A DNA stretch of 64,000 nt from Ceratopteris richardii (Eukaryota > Streptophyta > Polypodiopsida > Polypodiales > Pteridaceae): contig CM035417.1 in assembly GCA_020310875.1 (NCBI GenBank), positions 105,719,147 to 105,783,146 on the forward strand, written 5' to 3'. Shown one piece after another: positions 50,490 through 63,100 of this stretch; position 1 is the stretch's first letter, and every line of letters starts with the position of its first letter. Under the pieces are notes generated by a model. It saw only the letters and a list, made by a program, of their open reading frames with translations, ran no database searches and was not told the DNA's origin. The position numbers and the translations under genes are program-made.

Positions 50490-51090
50490 CATATCCACAT
50501 ATATATACATAAAAGCAATGCGTACTGTGCATTATCACGACAATGAGCCATAAGTGTTCGCATCTCTTTTGGACACCACTTATGCGACCATCCAGTCCCA
50601 AACTCTGTCTCAAGTGAACTAAGTACGTATTTTTTATCCCTCTCATCATGCTCACTACAAAAAAAAAAAAAAAAAACATGTAAATAAAACATAAGATATT
50701 TATTTCAATTTATATGTAAAAATTATACTTACTTCCACTGCAAGTGGACAAGGTGCAGGTAAGAGTCGCATAATGCTCACATTCTTCTCTTGAACTCCAA
50801 TCCATTCCCTATATACACTATATTCCCCTCTGGCTCTATATCACACTCCAGCCCTAAGGTGCCTATGCATGTCCTCATAGGCACCTGTGCTCTACTTTCA
50901 TCATCTGGAGGTGGTATAGGTGTCTTGAAAATAGATAGATAAAAATAAATAAAAATATGTGTTATAAGATCATTAAAAAAAATTGTGAAAAAAAACATAC
51001 CTATGAGCAGATAGCTGTCTTACTACATGTGGAGCCATAGAAGAGCCCTCCTCTAATCGCTGGGTAAGCATCTAGATCGTAAAATCTAGC
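50490..51090 (-). other. Unidentified exon-like segments upstream of the CACTA transposase
   Basis: Three minus-strand stretches look like coding exons with splice-like edges: about 51090-50999 ending before GTATGT; about 50921-50740 starting after TTTCAAG and ending before GTAAGTATA; about 50651-50490 starting after a T-rich tract and TTTGTAG. The last reads HDERDKKYVLSSLETEFG and continues with KWCPKEMRTLMAHCRDNAQ. I do not recognise the protein. Same strand and position suggest a second CACTA gene or its upstream exons, but a captured host fragment is equally possible. Frames between the pieces are uncertain. Confidence 0.4.
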
Positions 51091-52221
51091 TCATCATCAG
51101 GCACATCCACAGATGGATGGACAGACAGAGAAAGTCAATCAAATCTTGGAAGACATACTCAGAGCTTATGTCACTTCCAAACAGACTGATTGGGAAGACT
51201 ATCTTCCTTTAGTTGAGTTTGCCTATAACAGTGCTAAGAATTCATCATTTGAATTTAGTCCATTCATGTTGATGTATGGGTTCCAGCCTAGGTCTCCGTT
51301 TGCAGTAGGACTTCAAAATGAACGAGCTCAAGCAGCTCAAGAATTCCTTCAAGACATGAACTTTAAAGCTCAAGATCGTGCAAAGGCTTATGCCGATCCG
51401 AAGCGAACAGATGTTACTTTTTAGGTTGGCGATCAAGTTTATCTTTGTATTCCTGAAAGATAAAAAAAGTCTAAGACTGGTCAATGCACCAAGTTGTTGC
51501 CTAGATATTGCAGACTGCAGTCCTTTTCCAATCACCAAGAAAGTTGGTTTGTGGGCTTATGAATTACAACTTCCAGATGATAGTTGGATTCATCCAGTGT
51601 TCCATGTTAGTCGTCTTAGGAAGAGTCTAATAGATTCAGATAATCTAGTTGGACAACAGGTTATACTTCCTATTCCAATAAGTGAAACAGTTCCTCATGA
51701 ACCGGAAAGGATACTTTGCACCGGAGATAAACGTACAAGAAGTCACTTGTATGAAGAGTGCTTAGTAAAATGGAAGGATGGAACTGAAGAAAACTCAACA
51801 TGGGAAAAAGTTTCCACAGTCCAATGACCTTTTCCAGCTTTCAAGTTTTAAGTTGGTCCCAAATAAAGAAGGTTTTCTACTTTCAAGTTTTAAGTGGATA
51901 AACCGATCATGTTTCTTCAAGATCTAGAACATGATAAGGTTTTTTACTTTGAAGTTCTAAGTAAATAACCTGTTTGAATGAATGCATGTTCTTCAAGTTT
52001 TAGAACATGAGGCTCAGGGGTTGCCTACAATTATATATATAGCTTTATTTTCGAGGAAGAAAATCTTTCCCAAGGGGGGAAAATGTAATAAAGTAAGTCT
52101 ATGTTCTAAGAATCCGACGGTTTCATATAGATCTGAAATCGGATACCGTTTGGTCACTCCTTTGTAGGACCAAAGATATCGAGAATATACTAAAGTATAA
52201 GTTCATGTGCTCTCATATTCA

Positions 52222-52335
52222 AGTGATCCACTTAGCCTAGTGGTTAAGTCTCATGGTTGTGAAGGAAGAGGTCTTGGGTTCAATCCCCATGGGGAGCATG
52301 GGAAGAGGGTTTTGCCCAAGATGCTCTAGAGCCTT
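52222..52335 (+). repeat. tRNA-derived SINE-like sequence
   Basis: A box-A-like TAGCCTAGTGG (52237-52247) and a box-B-like GGTTCAATCCC (52278-52288) are spaced as in a tRNA-type RNA polymerase III promoter. GC-rich sequence with GGGAGCATGGGAAGAGG follows. A full tRNA fold is not expected because the anticodon side is not cloverleaf-like. The 3' end and target duplication are not clear. Confidence 0.6.
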
Positions 52336-52394
52336 CTAACTCAAGTTAACGTGAGTTAACTTGAGACCAGTGGACTTAACTCGAGAGGTGAGTA

Positions 52395-52520
52395 CACCAA
52401 CCACTAGTGGACTCTAGTGGAAGGTGCTAAAGCAGTGGTCGAGAACACTTCAGCCACTAGTAGACTCTAGTGGTAGATATGAAAGGAGTGGAGGATATTG
52501 CACATGCACTTGTGGACTCT
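52395..52520. repeat. Degenerate tandem repeat, about 55-60 bp unit
   Basis: The phrase CCACTAGTGGACTCTAGTGG and its variants start near 52400, 52456 and 52508. The first copy contains a short palindrome CCACTAGTGG. Confidence 0.7.
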
Positions 52521-52544
52521 AGTTACATTTGTGGTCCCACGATG

Positions 52545-55312
52545 TTGTTTAGGCACTAATGCATATGCCAGACAACCAAAAACATGCAAATGAGCGACCG
52601 ATGGCTTGCTACCATGCCAAGCCTCATATGGAGTGATAGACTGTAGTGCTTTAGTGGTACACCGATTAAGTACATATGCTGCACACATGACAACCTCAAG
52701 CCAGAAACTATGTGGTAAAGCCTGACTCTTAACCATAAACCTCACCATCTCCATGAGTGACATGTTCTTCCGTTCAGAAACTCCATTCTATTGAGGTGTA
52801 TATGACACTGTACACTGATGTGTTATCCGACGTTCAACGAGAAATGCATGAAATTTAGAAGAAATATGTTCCCCATCTCGATCAGAATGGAGGATGCCCA
52901 TTTTACGTGCTGATAGATTTTTAGCCAAAACCAGAAACTGTTTGAAGCACATAAACACTTCCGACTTTGCTTTCAATGGATATACCTATGCATGCCTAGA
53001 AAAATCATCCCAAAGGAAGGTGTTTGCATAGGACCACAGACATCACTATGAACAAGCCACAATTTCTAAGTAGCCCGAACTGAATCAACTTTTGGGAAGG
53101 AGGAATGCTACATTTTGCCCAAAATATAGTCTTCACATACATGTTTATCAGGCGCCTCAAGTTTCGGCAAGGAGGACACCATTTTAGATTTCTGTAGGCA
53201 TAGAAAACTAGCAAAATTCAGATGACCAAAGCGTGCATGCCAAAGCTTTGCATCTGACATAGCCTCAGAATCATGTACTGCACACATGCTAAATCATTCA
53301 CAAATCTTCCATAATCTCTAAGCTTATACATCCCATGACATAAAATGCCAGAAGTAATAATCACATTGCCATTTGACAGATCATGAACTCCTATCATCAA
53401 CAAATTTCACAACCAAGCCAATCTTGGCTAAAGCCGAAATTAATAACAGATTCTTCTTGATCCCTGACACAAATAAAGTATATGATAAAGTGAAAGAACT
53501 ACCATCAACAGTAGTCAAAATGATCTTACCAACTCCCATGATAGGATAAGAGGAGTTGTTGGCGCATGTGACAGTATTCCCTGTAGGGGCAGGCTCGAGT
53601 GAAGTGAAGAAATTTCGCTACGAGGTAATATGTTTGGTTGCCCCACTATGAAAATACCAAACATCTGAGTCTACTACAGACATACGCTGCTCATGAGAAG
53701 ATGGGTCAAAACTACAAACAATGGTAAACGCCCATTCTTCATTCTGCACAAGATTAGCAGACTCTGTTTTTGGTGTAGAGGCCTCTACAACAACTATTCC
53801 AACCTCCTTTTTCTTTGCCTCTGTAGCAGCCAGTTTTGGACAACTCTTAATGACATGATCATTTTCTTTATAGTATTTGAAAAACAATTTTTGCTTTTCT
53901 AATTTCTTCTCATCTTTGTCTTCCTTCTTTGAATGTGCAACATTTGTAGATTTCTGCTTACTAGTAGATGAGCTCCATTTACCTTTGCCCTTATGACTAG
54001 CCAAGAAATCTTGATCTACAAGAACCATAATAGACCTGTTCTACCTAGAATGATCTTCTTGCAATAGAACAGAAACTAACTCCTCAAATGATAAGGCATT
54101 TGGATTGCCTTTCATCATCAAACGAAGAGTAGAAGCAAAACTCTTATATGAATCAGGAAGACCATTCAAAATGGTGTGCATAAGTGAGCTATCTGGAATA
54201 ACTTCATCAGCAGAAATCAACTGTTCCTTCAAGTCTTTGATCTTTGTTAGAAAATTGTCCTTAGAATCACCTTCATTCATATGCTCACTCTCCAAGTGCT
54301 TTCGGAGGTAAGCAACATGAGCCTCATTCCTAGCCTGGTACAATGTGGTAAGTGTATCCCAAGCATCCTTAGCTATTCTGCAAGAGAGAATGTGAGGAAT
54401 AATGACATGTTTGACAAAAATGGCTATCAATGCATGTGCCTGAGCATCTCTGCCATCCCAACAAATTTTCTCTACAATAGGTGCAGTAGAAATCGCAGCA
54501 CGAACATGAATATGAAGAATATCAACATCTTCAATGCCATCTTCATCAGCTTCAATACTTGTATTTGCAGGTGTAATAGGAGGTTTTTGAACACCCTACA
54601 CAATGTTCTACAGTCCTTTTGCAACCAATACATGTGGCATCATATAAGCCCACAATGGGTAATTGGTACCATCCAACTTATCCTCAACAGCCAGCATACG
54701 GAATACATCATTGCTTTCAACCATGGCCACTGACTAAAATACCTTGATGCAGAAAAATGACTGTATCTGAAAAAGTTGAACAGAAGTACCCTAACGAGTT
54801 CTACCAAACCTGTAGCAGACTCCGAGACACTTATACTAGCGAATCGAATTGGTATATGTCTTTGGCACAAAAAGACAGAATAGCCTACATAAGCACTATG
54901 ATAGTGCGTTTGGAGGCCGAAACGAGCTTGAATGGTAATTTCGGAACGAGAAAGCGAAGCCGTTTTGATCTCTTAATCACCTTGAGTATGTGTACCAAAT
55001 TTTGTGTGATTTTGAGATAGTGATCAGAGGGGTGTCGAAGATGCCCTAGATGAAGCGACGACCTACTCTGATACCAATTGTTGGACTTAGATGTTTGCGA
55101 AAGCACGCGAACAACATAAGGAAGAAGAAGAAGAAGCTTGGAGCACAACACACAATACTGGATGTATTACCACTAGAATGTACAAAGATAAGTAGCCTAT
55201 TAGGGCAATATGCATATATACAAGCCAAGGGAAAAAAACTCCCTAAAGAGGGAAAAAAGTGCCTCAGTGGTCCTCGAGTGTTTGCACACATTACTAACTA
55301 AATATATCAATA
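52545..55312 (-). mobile_element. Family-C copia fossil G, 5' half
   Basis: Minus-strand family-C relic with its 5' LTR at 55079-55312 and the primer site complement CTCTGATACCA at 55066-55076. To the left come gag (about 54740-53740, with CCHC traces), protease (about 53680-53560), pre-integrase (about 53400-53080) and integrase (about 53050-52545). The reverse transcriptase, RNase H and 3' LTR are missing. It abuts the LTR region of the chromovirus. The remaining part has several breaks. Confidence 0.88.
55079..55312 (-). repeat. 5' LTR of family-C fossil G
   Basis: Plus-strand start TGTTGGACTTAGATG, end ATATATCAATA; carries the AAGAAGAAGAAGAAGCTTGG block of the family. Confidence 0.88.
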
Positions 55313-56690
55313 GATACCTTGATATTTTCACATGGGAAATTCAATTACCACAGCTCTAGGATGATGAGACACTTTGCCAAGGTATATAATCTTTTGAGAC
55401 ACATGTTCCAAGCTGAAGATGGCAACGAATATTATAAATAAATACTCAAGAGAGGATTTACTCACTTTGAGGAGCTCCTAATTCAAAAATAAGAAAAACG
55501 TATTTACAAAAGTGGCTCATTATTGAGTTTTGTACGAAAGCTCATGACCTCTTTCATATTATGAGTGACCATTTTTAGCTAAATATAAGTCTAGAGAGTT
55601 ATTGTTAGATATATTCAATTCTCCACCCTCATAAGAGCCCACTAGTTATCTGTGATGCTCCAAGTTGTAAGGCCTCCATTATGAGGAGAAGCCACGTTGT
55701 GAGCTCAGACACTTTATTTGGTTCTTGAAACTCAGATGAGTTCTAAGTGATTGGATGAAAGAAACGTGAACATTTGTAGGCCCAAATTTTACGTTAGATA
55801 GATTTATATAGTTTGATAGGTGGTTAAGAACAATAGTTTCAAAGGTAACCTATTATAGAGTTCTTAGTAAGGATGAGAAACCCTAATTAAGGAGTCCACG
55901 GGGGACTAATGACCCCCCTAGATGGGGGTTTGAGGGCGATGACCTTGGCCTAACAATAAAGGGAATATTTCCTATTTGAATAAGGGTGCCTTCATATTGG
56001 CTAAGTTGGTTGAATCGACCTAAGTTGGTTTGACCATTCTAAGGCACTTAATGGTTGAATTTTTCCCTTATGGAGCCTACACATAAATGTGCCCCCTTTG
56101 TGACATTGATTATCTATCACCTAGTTAGAGCTTAACCTAAGCTCTTCACCTACCTTCTATTTATATTTCCATCTAAGTACCATAATGGGAGCACATGGGT
56201 GGACATAACCATCTTTGTATTAGCTATTTGAAGAACCAAAATTCCCATTTCTCTTATTGCTTGTGTATCCTTTATCTCTTTCTTATAAATTTTTGCTGAT
56301 TTTCTTATATTCTCTTACATTATGTTGGCCAATCGAACATGAAGGCCAAAAATGACAAAAAATAAGTTTTCTTACTTATCACATGCATGCCCTCAAGAAT
56401 CTTCATGTGCTAAACCAAACCACAAACCACTTGGAATCTTTACTGAAGATCAATATTATTTATCAAACATAAGATTTAAAAAAAATCTAATAATAATCCA
56501 ATAGTCCATAGCTAATAATAATTTCTTAGGATCAAGATTGCAAGGAGCTCATCTTAGGTCAATTTTTTGTTTTTAAGGGATACTCATGGGTTTTTCGCTT
56601 TCTTTGAGTCAACCTTGTGATTGGATGCTAATCAAGTTCGAATACTAGAAGGACATGTAGCTTAATGTGATTGGGAAGACATGTTTGTGA
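55313..56690. other. Unclassified spacer
   Basis: No supported gene or repeat family. Its right end may include more of the LINE remnant that becomes recognisable near 56700. Confidence 0.45.
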
Positions 56691-56699
56691 TTTCTTCCA

Positions 56700-57123
56700 T
56701 CACTATTTCTTAGCATGTTGGAGACCAAAAACACCACATTATTGAAAAAGGAAAGAATGTGTAGAAACTTTCTCTAGACGGGCAATCCAAATACGGGAGT
56801 TCCTAAGATTAAATAGAAATCTACTCAAGTCCCAAGGATTTGGGTGGACTATGCATATTTTGGATGTGGTAGCCTTGGCCAAAAAACTCATGATTAAATG
56901 GATCAAAAAAGCTTAGGGTAATCAATAGGAATTGTGGAATAAGATTATTTTCAAAAACAATAATAAGCTTTCGATTGTTGGTGCCGCTAGATGGAACAAC
57001 CTTGACTATATCATGCTTTTGTTCTCTCCCATTTTTGTGATCCCTAAAGGCTCAGATTCGGTCTACTCCTTGTGGAAAGCCTTGAATAATATAAAGCTAT
57101 ATTGTTCCATTACTAACAACTAG
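56700..57123 (+). mobile_element. LINE reverse-transcriptase C-terminal remnant
   Basis: Plus-strand frames resemble the region after the catalytic domain of plant L1-type LINE reverse transcriptases. RNFL*TGNPNTGVPKIK* near 56765-56815 recalls the usual RxFLW...W block. A frame-shifted LDVVALAKKLMIKWIKKA near 56860-56910 is followed by the open stretch 56932-57123 containing AARWNNLDYI and SVYSLWKALNNIK. At least two in-frame stops and one frame change are visible. No poly-A tail or target duplication was found. Confidence 0.6.
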
Positions 57124-57129
57124 AATTGG

Positions 57130-58340
57130 ACTGCTAGCATCCATCATCGTGATTCCATTCATTTCCCCACTGCTGGAATCAAGGAAGTAAAGAAACAAAA
57201 TCTCTAGAGAGCCAAGAATCTGTTGTGACCACACAACAAGAACTACTAAGAGATAATCTAACTAGCTATTCTAAGGGAAAATCTCAAGAGCCTAGCTAAA
57301 CCCAAAAGGGGTAAGGGATGTGTCAAGGGAGCACTAGATTGTGCCCTCTGACTATACTAGAAAAGACTTTGGATTGCAAGATCACCCACACAAGGGAAAT
57401 AATACAAGGATGTATAATTGATACAAGACCTCCCACAACCCGAGACTGATAGATATGGATAACTGGACAAAAAATGATATAGGAGATCCCGCAACCCGAG
57501 ACCATAGGTATGAAGCAAGATGTCTGGGTTACAAGAACTCCCTTAAAGGGATGAACTAGATCAAGAAATAACTCGACAAGATCTCATACTATGAGATTAC
57601 AACAGGAAAGGACAGGATGTTCAAGATACTAGAGTAGACAAGACTAGAACAAGGCACAAGACTAGAGCTCAAACATGAAATTGGAGAGTAGTTACTTGGT
57701 GTTGATGACTCCTTGAGCTCCCAAGATTGGCATTGGCAAGACTGAGAATGTATGTGGCCAACCCCTCCTTATCTAGGTTTTTCAAGGGTAGTTACAAATT
57801 GATGATGTCATCAATTTGAAAAAGGACCTCTAGATGTTAGAATTCAACAAGTAGACAATTAGTCTTGGGGTTTTGACACGTTCCAGATGCGATGGAGGAA
57901 TTAGCTTCTGCACATTTTGAAACAATCATGAGATATAGAACTTTACATAGAATCTAATGTTCAAGACGGTTTCTGTTTTGTTCATGACATCACCTCCCCC
58001 TTAAGCAAGGAGTTCCATGAGGAGCGATTATGTGAGTGTGAGATCTTCTAGGACTTGAATCTTCATAGCATTTGGTCTTTGTAGAGTTCTTGATATGTGG
58101 TACTCGAACAGGATGATGATGGATATCCATGATGAAACTAAAAAGGGTTCGTAGTATATCTAGGTGTAGAATCAACAACATGATTCTCATGATGTGATGT
58201 ATTCATCTTATGACTCTGATGATTATTCCTTTGATATGGGATGTTGATTGTGGAAGTCCTAGTTCCAACTTGTTTCTTCTTTTTAGGACATTTGAATATG
58301 ATATGATCATGATCTCCCACTTTCTACTAGAAATTTCGTC
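57130..58340 (-). mobile_element. Possible gag-only LTR-element fossil
   Basis: On the minus strand 58340-58140 ends in a zinc-knuckle-like GDHDHIIFKCPKKKK. Within about 150 bp comes a purine-rich AAGGGGGAGG next to TGATGTCATGAAC at about 57992, which looks like a polypurine tract and an LTR start. 57200-57990 would be the LTR, but no second copy is visible in the window, so the call rests on layout alone. No pol sequence lies between the knuckle and the purine tract. Broken. Confidence 0.35.
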
Positions 58341-60100
58341 CTAAAAACTCTTGAGAACGAGCTTTGGATCAATTGGAAAATTTCAAGCTCCCAGTAGGTG
58401 AATCATTTCACAAATTCTATATGTGCACCAAAGGTCTTGTTTCTTGCCTACCACATGCTCTAGGTGACTTCTTAGTGAAGAAATGGATTGAGAAGGCCCT
58501 CCCAAGGTGTTCTCAACAAAATCTTTGAGAATCACTAAGTTTAGATGCTACGTTGGAGGACTTTGTATTGGCCGCCTCATGCATAAAAGATGCAAGAGTG
58601 CACTTTGAAGGCAATAGTCAACCAAACTACCACATTCCCAGATCTGATTGAGCAGCTCAAGATTCTTGGATCTAATTGGAAACACTCAAAATGCAATGGA
58701 GCCACCAGGAAGTGAAGGAGTTGTGGACTACTCAAGATGTCCCCAGGTAGGTATGGTGTAGGAAACAACTCCTCACTTGCATGATACAATGATGACTTAT
58801 TGGCACAACTTTGACAAGAAGTAAAGGAGTTATGGACTACTCAAGACGTCCCCAGGTAGGTATGGTGTAGGACATGCAACAATAGTGGCCACTCCAACTT
58901 GAATTGTCCAAATCGAGTAACTTGAAATTTTTTTGGCAAAAATGATCATGACACTTACGATTGCTACTACCTCAAGGGCACTTAATAGAGAGGTAATTCA
59001 TAAGTCCCTGACACTTTTTATGATAGCACATCAAATTCACACAATAGAGAGGAGAACAGCTCAAACTCGCCAAGGTATACTAGATCACTAATGTGCTATT
59101 GATGCAGAAAATATGGGCATTTTCAAAATAAGTTCTCTCTACTTGAAGGTGCACCTCCTATCAGCACTGCCCCAATGCCAAATACCATTATGTGAGAGGC
59201 TACCATTGTAAGTACCCCGATCCAATTCACATGATAATGGTCTCTCCACAAGAAGAAGGTATGGCTCCACATTCTTTTAAAATCTTATCCTTTCTAGCAC
59301 CTACGATGAATAGAGCCAAGCAAGCGGCAACAACTCTTCTAGGAAAACAATAGAGACCCAAGGAGAAAGAAGATAGGAAGAAGGCCAAATTAAGCAAGCA
59401 TGGGGCCATTGAAGAAGATTATGAGAGGTTGAGTAACTCATTGAGGGATCAACTGCCTCATCCTCAAGAACATGCATAAGATGTAGATATTGAAGAAATT
59501 TTAGAGGAAACTCATTGTAAGGTCAGCCTATACCAAATCATTATCAAGGATGCAAAGGTAAGAAGTGATTTCCTCAAGGCCATACACTTTGAAGAATTGG
59601 ATCAAGTTGGACCCTGTCTAGCCTCTACACATAGGAATGAATTTTCAGTAGAAGAAGCACAATTATGCCCAATTGAGGTAAAAACATGTATCTTACAAAC
59701 ATTCAATGGAGAAAAAGGTAAATTAGATGATTTCAATAAAATAAGGATAGAAGATTGAATGGGCAAATTAGTGGCCCAGTTTGGGTGCCTCCTTTAGGTA
59801 GCCAAGTGGGATGCACCTCCCAGGTGGTCAAAGTGGTAAAATTTGGTGCCTAATTTTGGATGAATCCCTTAAAAATGGGAGACTACTTTTGGATGAGTCT
59901 CATGAAACTAGGCACCTAATTTTGGATGAGTGACCAGAAAATGGGCATCTTGGTCTGGCTGGACCACAAAAAAGTGGGTACCTACCTGATAGTGGGCAAG
60001 TAGGCAACGTTGAGATATCAAGCTCAACATGTGATGATCCAGGATGACACATATCAATTTTTCACTTCTCTGACATGTATAGTCTTGGTGGTCCAAGCAG
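58341..60100. other. Unclassified region with direct duplications
   Basis: A 53-55 bp phrase (GGAGTTGTGGACTACTCAAG and onward) occurs at 58711-58763 and 58818-58872. At about 59780-59960 a GGTGCCTAATTTTGGATGAG phrase and shorter variants recur four to five times. The plus strand has discontinuous open stretches at about 59190-59757, rich in charged residues, that I cannot assign. No gene is supported. Confidence 0.45.
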
Positions 60101-60104
60101 TGTT

Positions 60105-63100
60105 AATGCTGCACCTATTCCAATTTTTCCACCTGCATTCATTGAAGGGAAGTAGGATGGAACCAACTATACACTCTAGAAGTTCAAAAGTTTTGCAATT
60201 TTGGACTCCTACAAATTACTTGACACTTTCATGGGACCAACGGGATTGGATCCAAAGTCTATAGCAGTTGAAGATCCCACAAATTCAAGATTGATGATTG
60301 AGCCAGATCTAGATCTTGTATGAGCTTGGAAGAGGTAGAATGTTGATGCATTATGTGCAATTGTCACTACTGTAAGTGATTCTATGCTTACTTTACTTCA
60401 ACATACTACTAAAGCACATAAGGCTTGGGGCATATTGGCTCGACAATATGTGACCAAGAACCACACTAGGATACAAAATCTAGAAAATGAGTTGGAAAAT
60501 GAAAAGCATTCTCATTATGAAAGGGCTAAACATTTTATCAAATAGATAAAACATCTACAAGATCAATTGTCTATAATATTGTTATAACATCGGAAGATGG
60601 CTCAAAGATGTGTGCGTATTCTTCCAACGAAGTGTGATGGATTAGTAACAAACCTTAACACTCAGGTAAGACCAACTCCTCTTACATTTGAAGAGTTTTG
60701 TGCTATGCTCGTAGAAGAGGATATGCGGTTGAAGAATCAGCAAAGTAAAAGTGATGCTGCATTCTCAGATGATGCAAAAGGAAAAGGCTCTTCTAATGGA
60801 TCAAAGAAGAAGCCAAAGAAGAAAAAGTTCACAGGAATTTGCTTCTATTGTGAAAAGAACGACCATGCCATCAAGGATTGCAGAAAGAACTAAGCTAATG
60901 AATGAAATGGGACATTAAAATCATTTTAGAAGAATAAAGAGACTGCAAACAACACAGAGCTCAAACTATGGGTAGCTATTGAAGAGGTATGCTCATCCAT
61001 TCAATCCCCTGTTGATGAACCATGGATTTTAGATAGTGGAGCTTCTCGCCATATGACTAGCAAAAAGGATTGGTATAGTTCCCTAGTGCCTCTACGAGAA
61101 TCCATCAATGTAGTGGTGGGAAATGACTCCAAGTGTCCAACTGAAGGAACTAGAACCATCTCTTTTATCACTTCTCTAGGTGTGAGAAAAAGCTATCTGA
61201 CGTTCTCTATGTACCTACACATAAAAGAAATTTGTTGTCAATTTCTGCAATAACAAATCATGGACTCAAAGTTCACTTCAATAAGAATGGTGCAGAAATC
61301 ATGGATTCATCAGGCAATGTAGTAGGAAAATGCATAAGATGTGATAATTTGTGAGTTAAGTGCCTTAACTGTTAGAGAAGATAAAGACATAAGCAGGTTA
61401 TGGCACCAACGATTTGGGCATCTCAAATTTGTAGTGTTGAAGGAGATGCAAAGAACAGGGATGGTTGCTCATTTGCCTGCATTTTTAGAGTTGCAAGAAC
61501 CTTGTGAAGCTTGCATGATGGGCAAGCAACAACAAAAGGCATTTCCATGAGAGACCAACAATCAAGCTCAAGCTCCTCTAGAGTTGGTACATGCTGATAT
61601 CTATGTTAAAATGTCTACACTTGCTTTAGGAGGATCTTTCTACCTTTTGCTATTCGTCGATGCTTATAGTAGAAAGATGTGGGTTTATTTCATTCGAGAG
61701 AAGGCTGATGCTTTTGAAAAAATTAAAACGTGGCATTAGTATGTGGAAAATGAATCAGACAAGAAATTGAAGAATTTTGAATAGATAGAGGAGGTGAATT
61801 CTTGCCAACAGAATTCAATAACTACTATGAGGAGCATGGTTTGAAAAGACAACTTACCACAACTCATACACCTTAGCAAAATGGAGTTCTTGAGCATAGG
61901 AACATGACGGTAGTTGAAATGGATCGATGTATGTTAAAGGCTCAAGACATGCCTGATTCATTATGGGCAAAAGAAGCCAATATAGTAGTCTACATCCTCA
62001 GTCAAAGCTACATGAGCATTCAAGGGGATGACTCCTCAAGAAGCATATTCTGGTAAAAAGCCTTCAATTTTGCACTTCAAAATTTTTGTTTTTTTTTGTT
62101 ATGCACATATTCGTGATTCAAAAAGATCAAAGTTGGATTAAAAAAGGAAAAAGTGTGTCTTCCTTGGATATAGTGAAGAGTCTAAAGCATACTGGTTGTG
62201 GGATCTCAAGGCAAGGAAGACTTTTGTCAGTCGAGATGTGGTGTTTGATGAATGATCACACTTAGTAGAAGTTTAAGGTAAATCTAATATCTCATCAAAT
62301 GGAGAAATATCTCACCTTGTGCCTATCAAAAGATAGGTTAAAGTTGAGGAGGAGGAAACATTGGATGGTGAAATTTCCTCACTAAAAAGCCAACTAATTA
62401 TAGCTGCACAACATAAGCCACTACGGAAGTGGACAGAACAACCCTTTGATGATTGCAATCCACACTTAGATGTACTAGAATCATCCTTAGATGGATTACA
62501 TAAATAAAAGAGAATAGAGGAGCAAAGAAGAGCGTTAGAACACATTGTTAACATGGATCTATTGGGAGATATCATGAGCTCGATAAAGGATCCTACCACC
62601 ATTGAAGAAGCCCTTGATGATCCAGGTTGGAGAGCGGCAATGCAATCTTAGTATGATAGTATACTAAAAAATGTTACATGGGATCTAGTCGAGTTGCTGC
62701 CAAACAAGAAGGTAATAGGTACTAAATGGATTTGGAAAGCTAAGTAAAGTAGATGGCACAAATTGAATAGGGTTTTTATGTTCAAATTAGTTGCAAGATT
62801 AGTTGCATAGGGTTTTTCACAAATTGAAGGTTTTTATGTTCAAGCAACCTTTGCACGAACAACATGCATGACAACTATTCGGAGAGTAGTTGTAGTAGCT
62901 GCACAAAAGGCTCACCTCATTAGGGGAAAAAATGAACCCTACATGGGCCTTTTAGATTAAGGAGTGATTAAGGATGGACCAATGAGAGGAGGGTGGTGGC
63001 CATAGTCTAGTCTCCAAATTTACTAGACTAGGACTAGGCTTCCCTTGGTTTGTGCTAGTCAAAGCTTGTAAAACCACTATCCTTTCATGTTTTTGGTGAG

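Larger units (their letters stand above)
51095..52544 (+). mobile_element. Ty3/gypsy chromovirus fossil, 3' end
   Basis: Plus-strand remains begin abruptly in the integrase (HPQMDGQTEKVNQ, DWEDYLPLVEFAYN) and end with a chromodomain-like stretch (LVKWKDG, NSTWEKV) near 51750-51825. A non-coding stretch with repeated TTCAAGTTTTAAG phrases follows, then a polypurine tract CAAGGGGGGAAAA and an LTR-like start TGTAATAAAG at 52084. The LTR region holds a tRNA-like SINE and tandem repeats and is cut on the right by the family-C fossil at 52545. Everything upstream of integrase is absent. A few breaks are present. Confidence 0.85.

Noticed and set aside
50653-50668. CACTACAAAAAA resembling a CACTA terminal inverted repeat
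   Set aside because: It points away from the transposase and, on the minus strand, reads as a T-rich tract followed by TTTGTAG, which fits a splice acceptor better. No partner end was found.
52222-52335. A functional tRNA gene
   Set aside because: Box A and box B motifs are present, but the sequence does not appear to fold into a full cloverleaf with anticodon and acceptor stems; SINE is the better reading.
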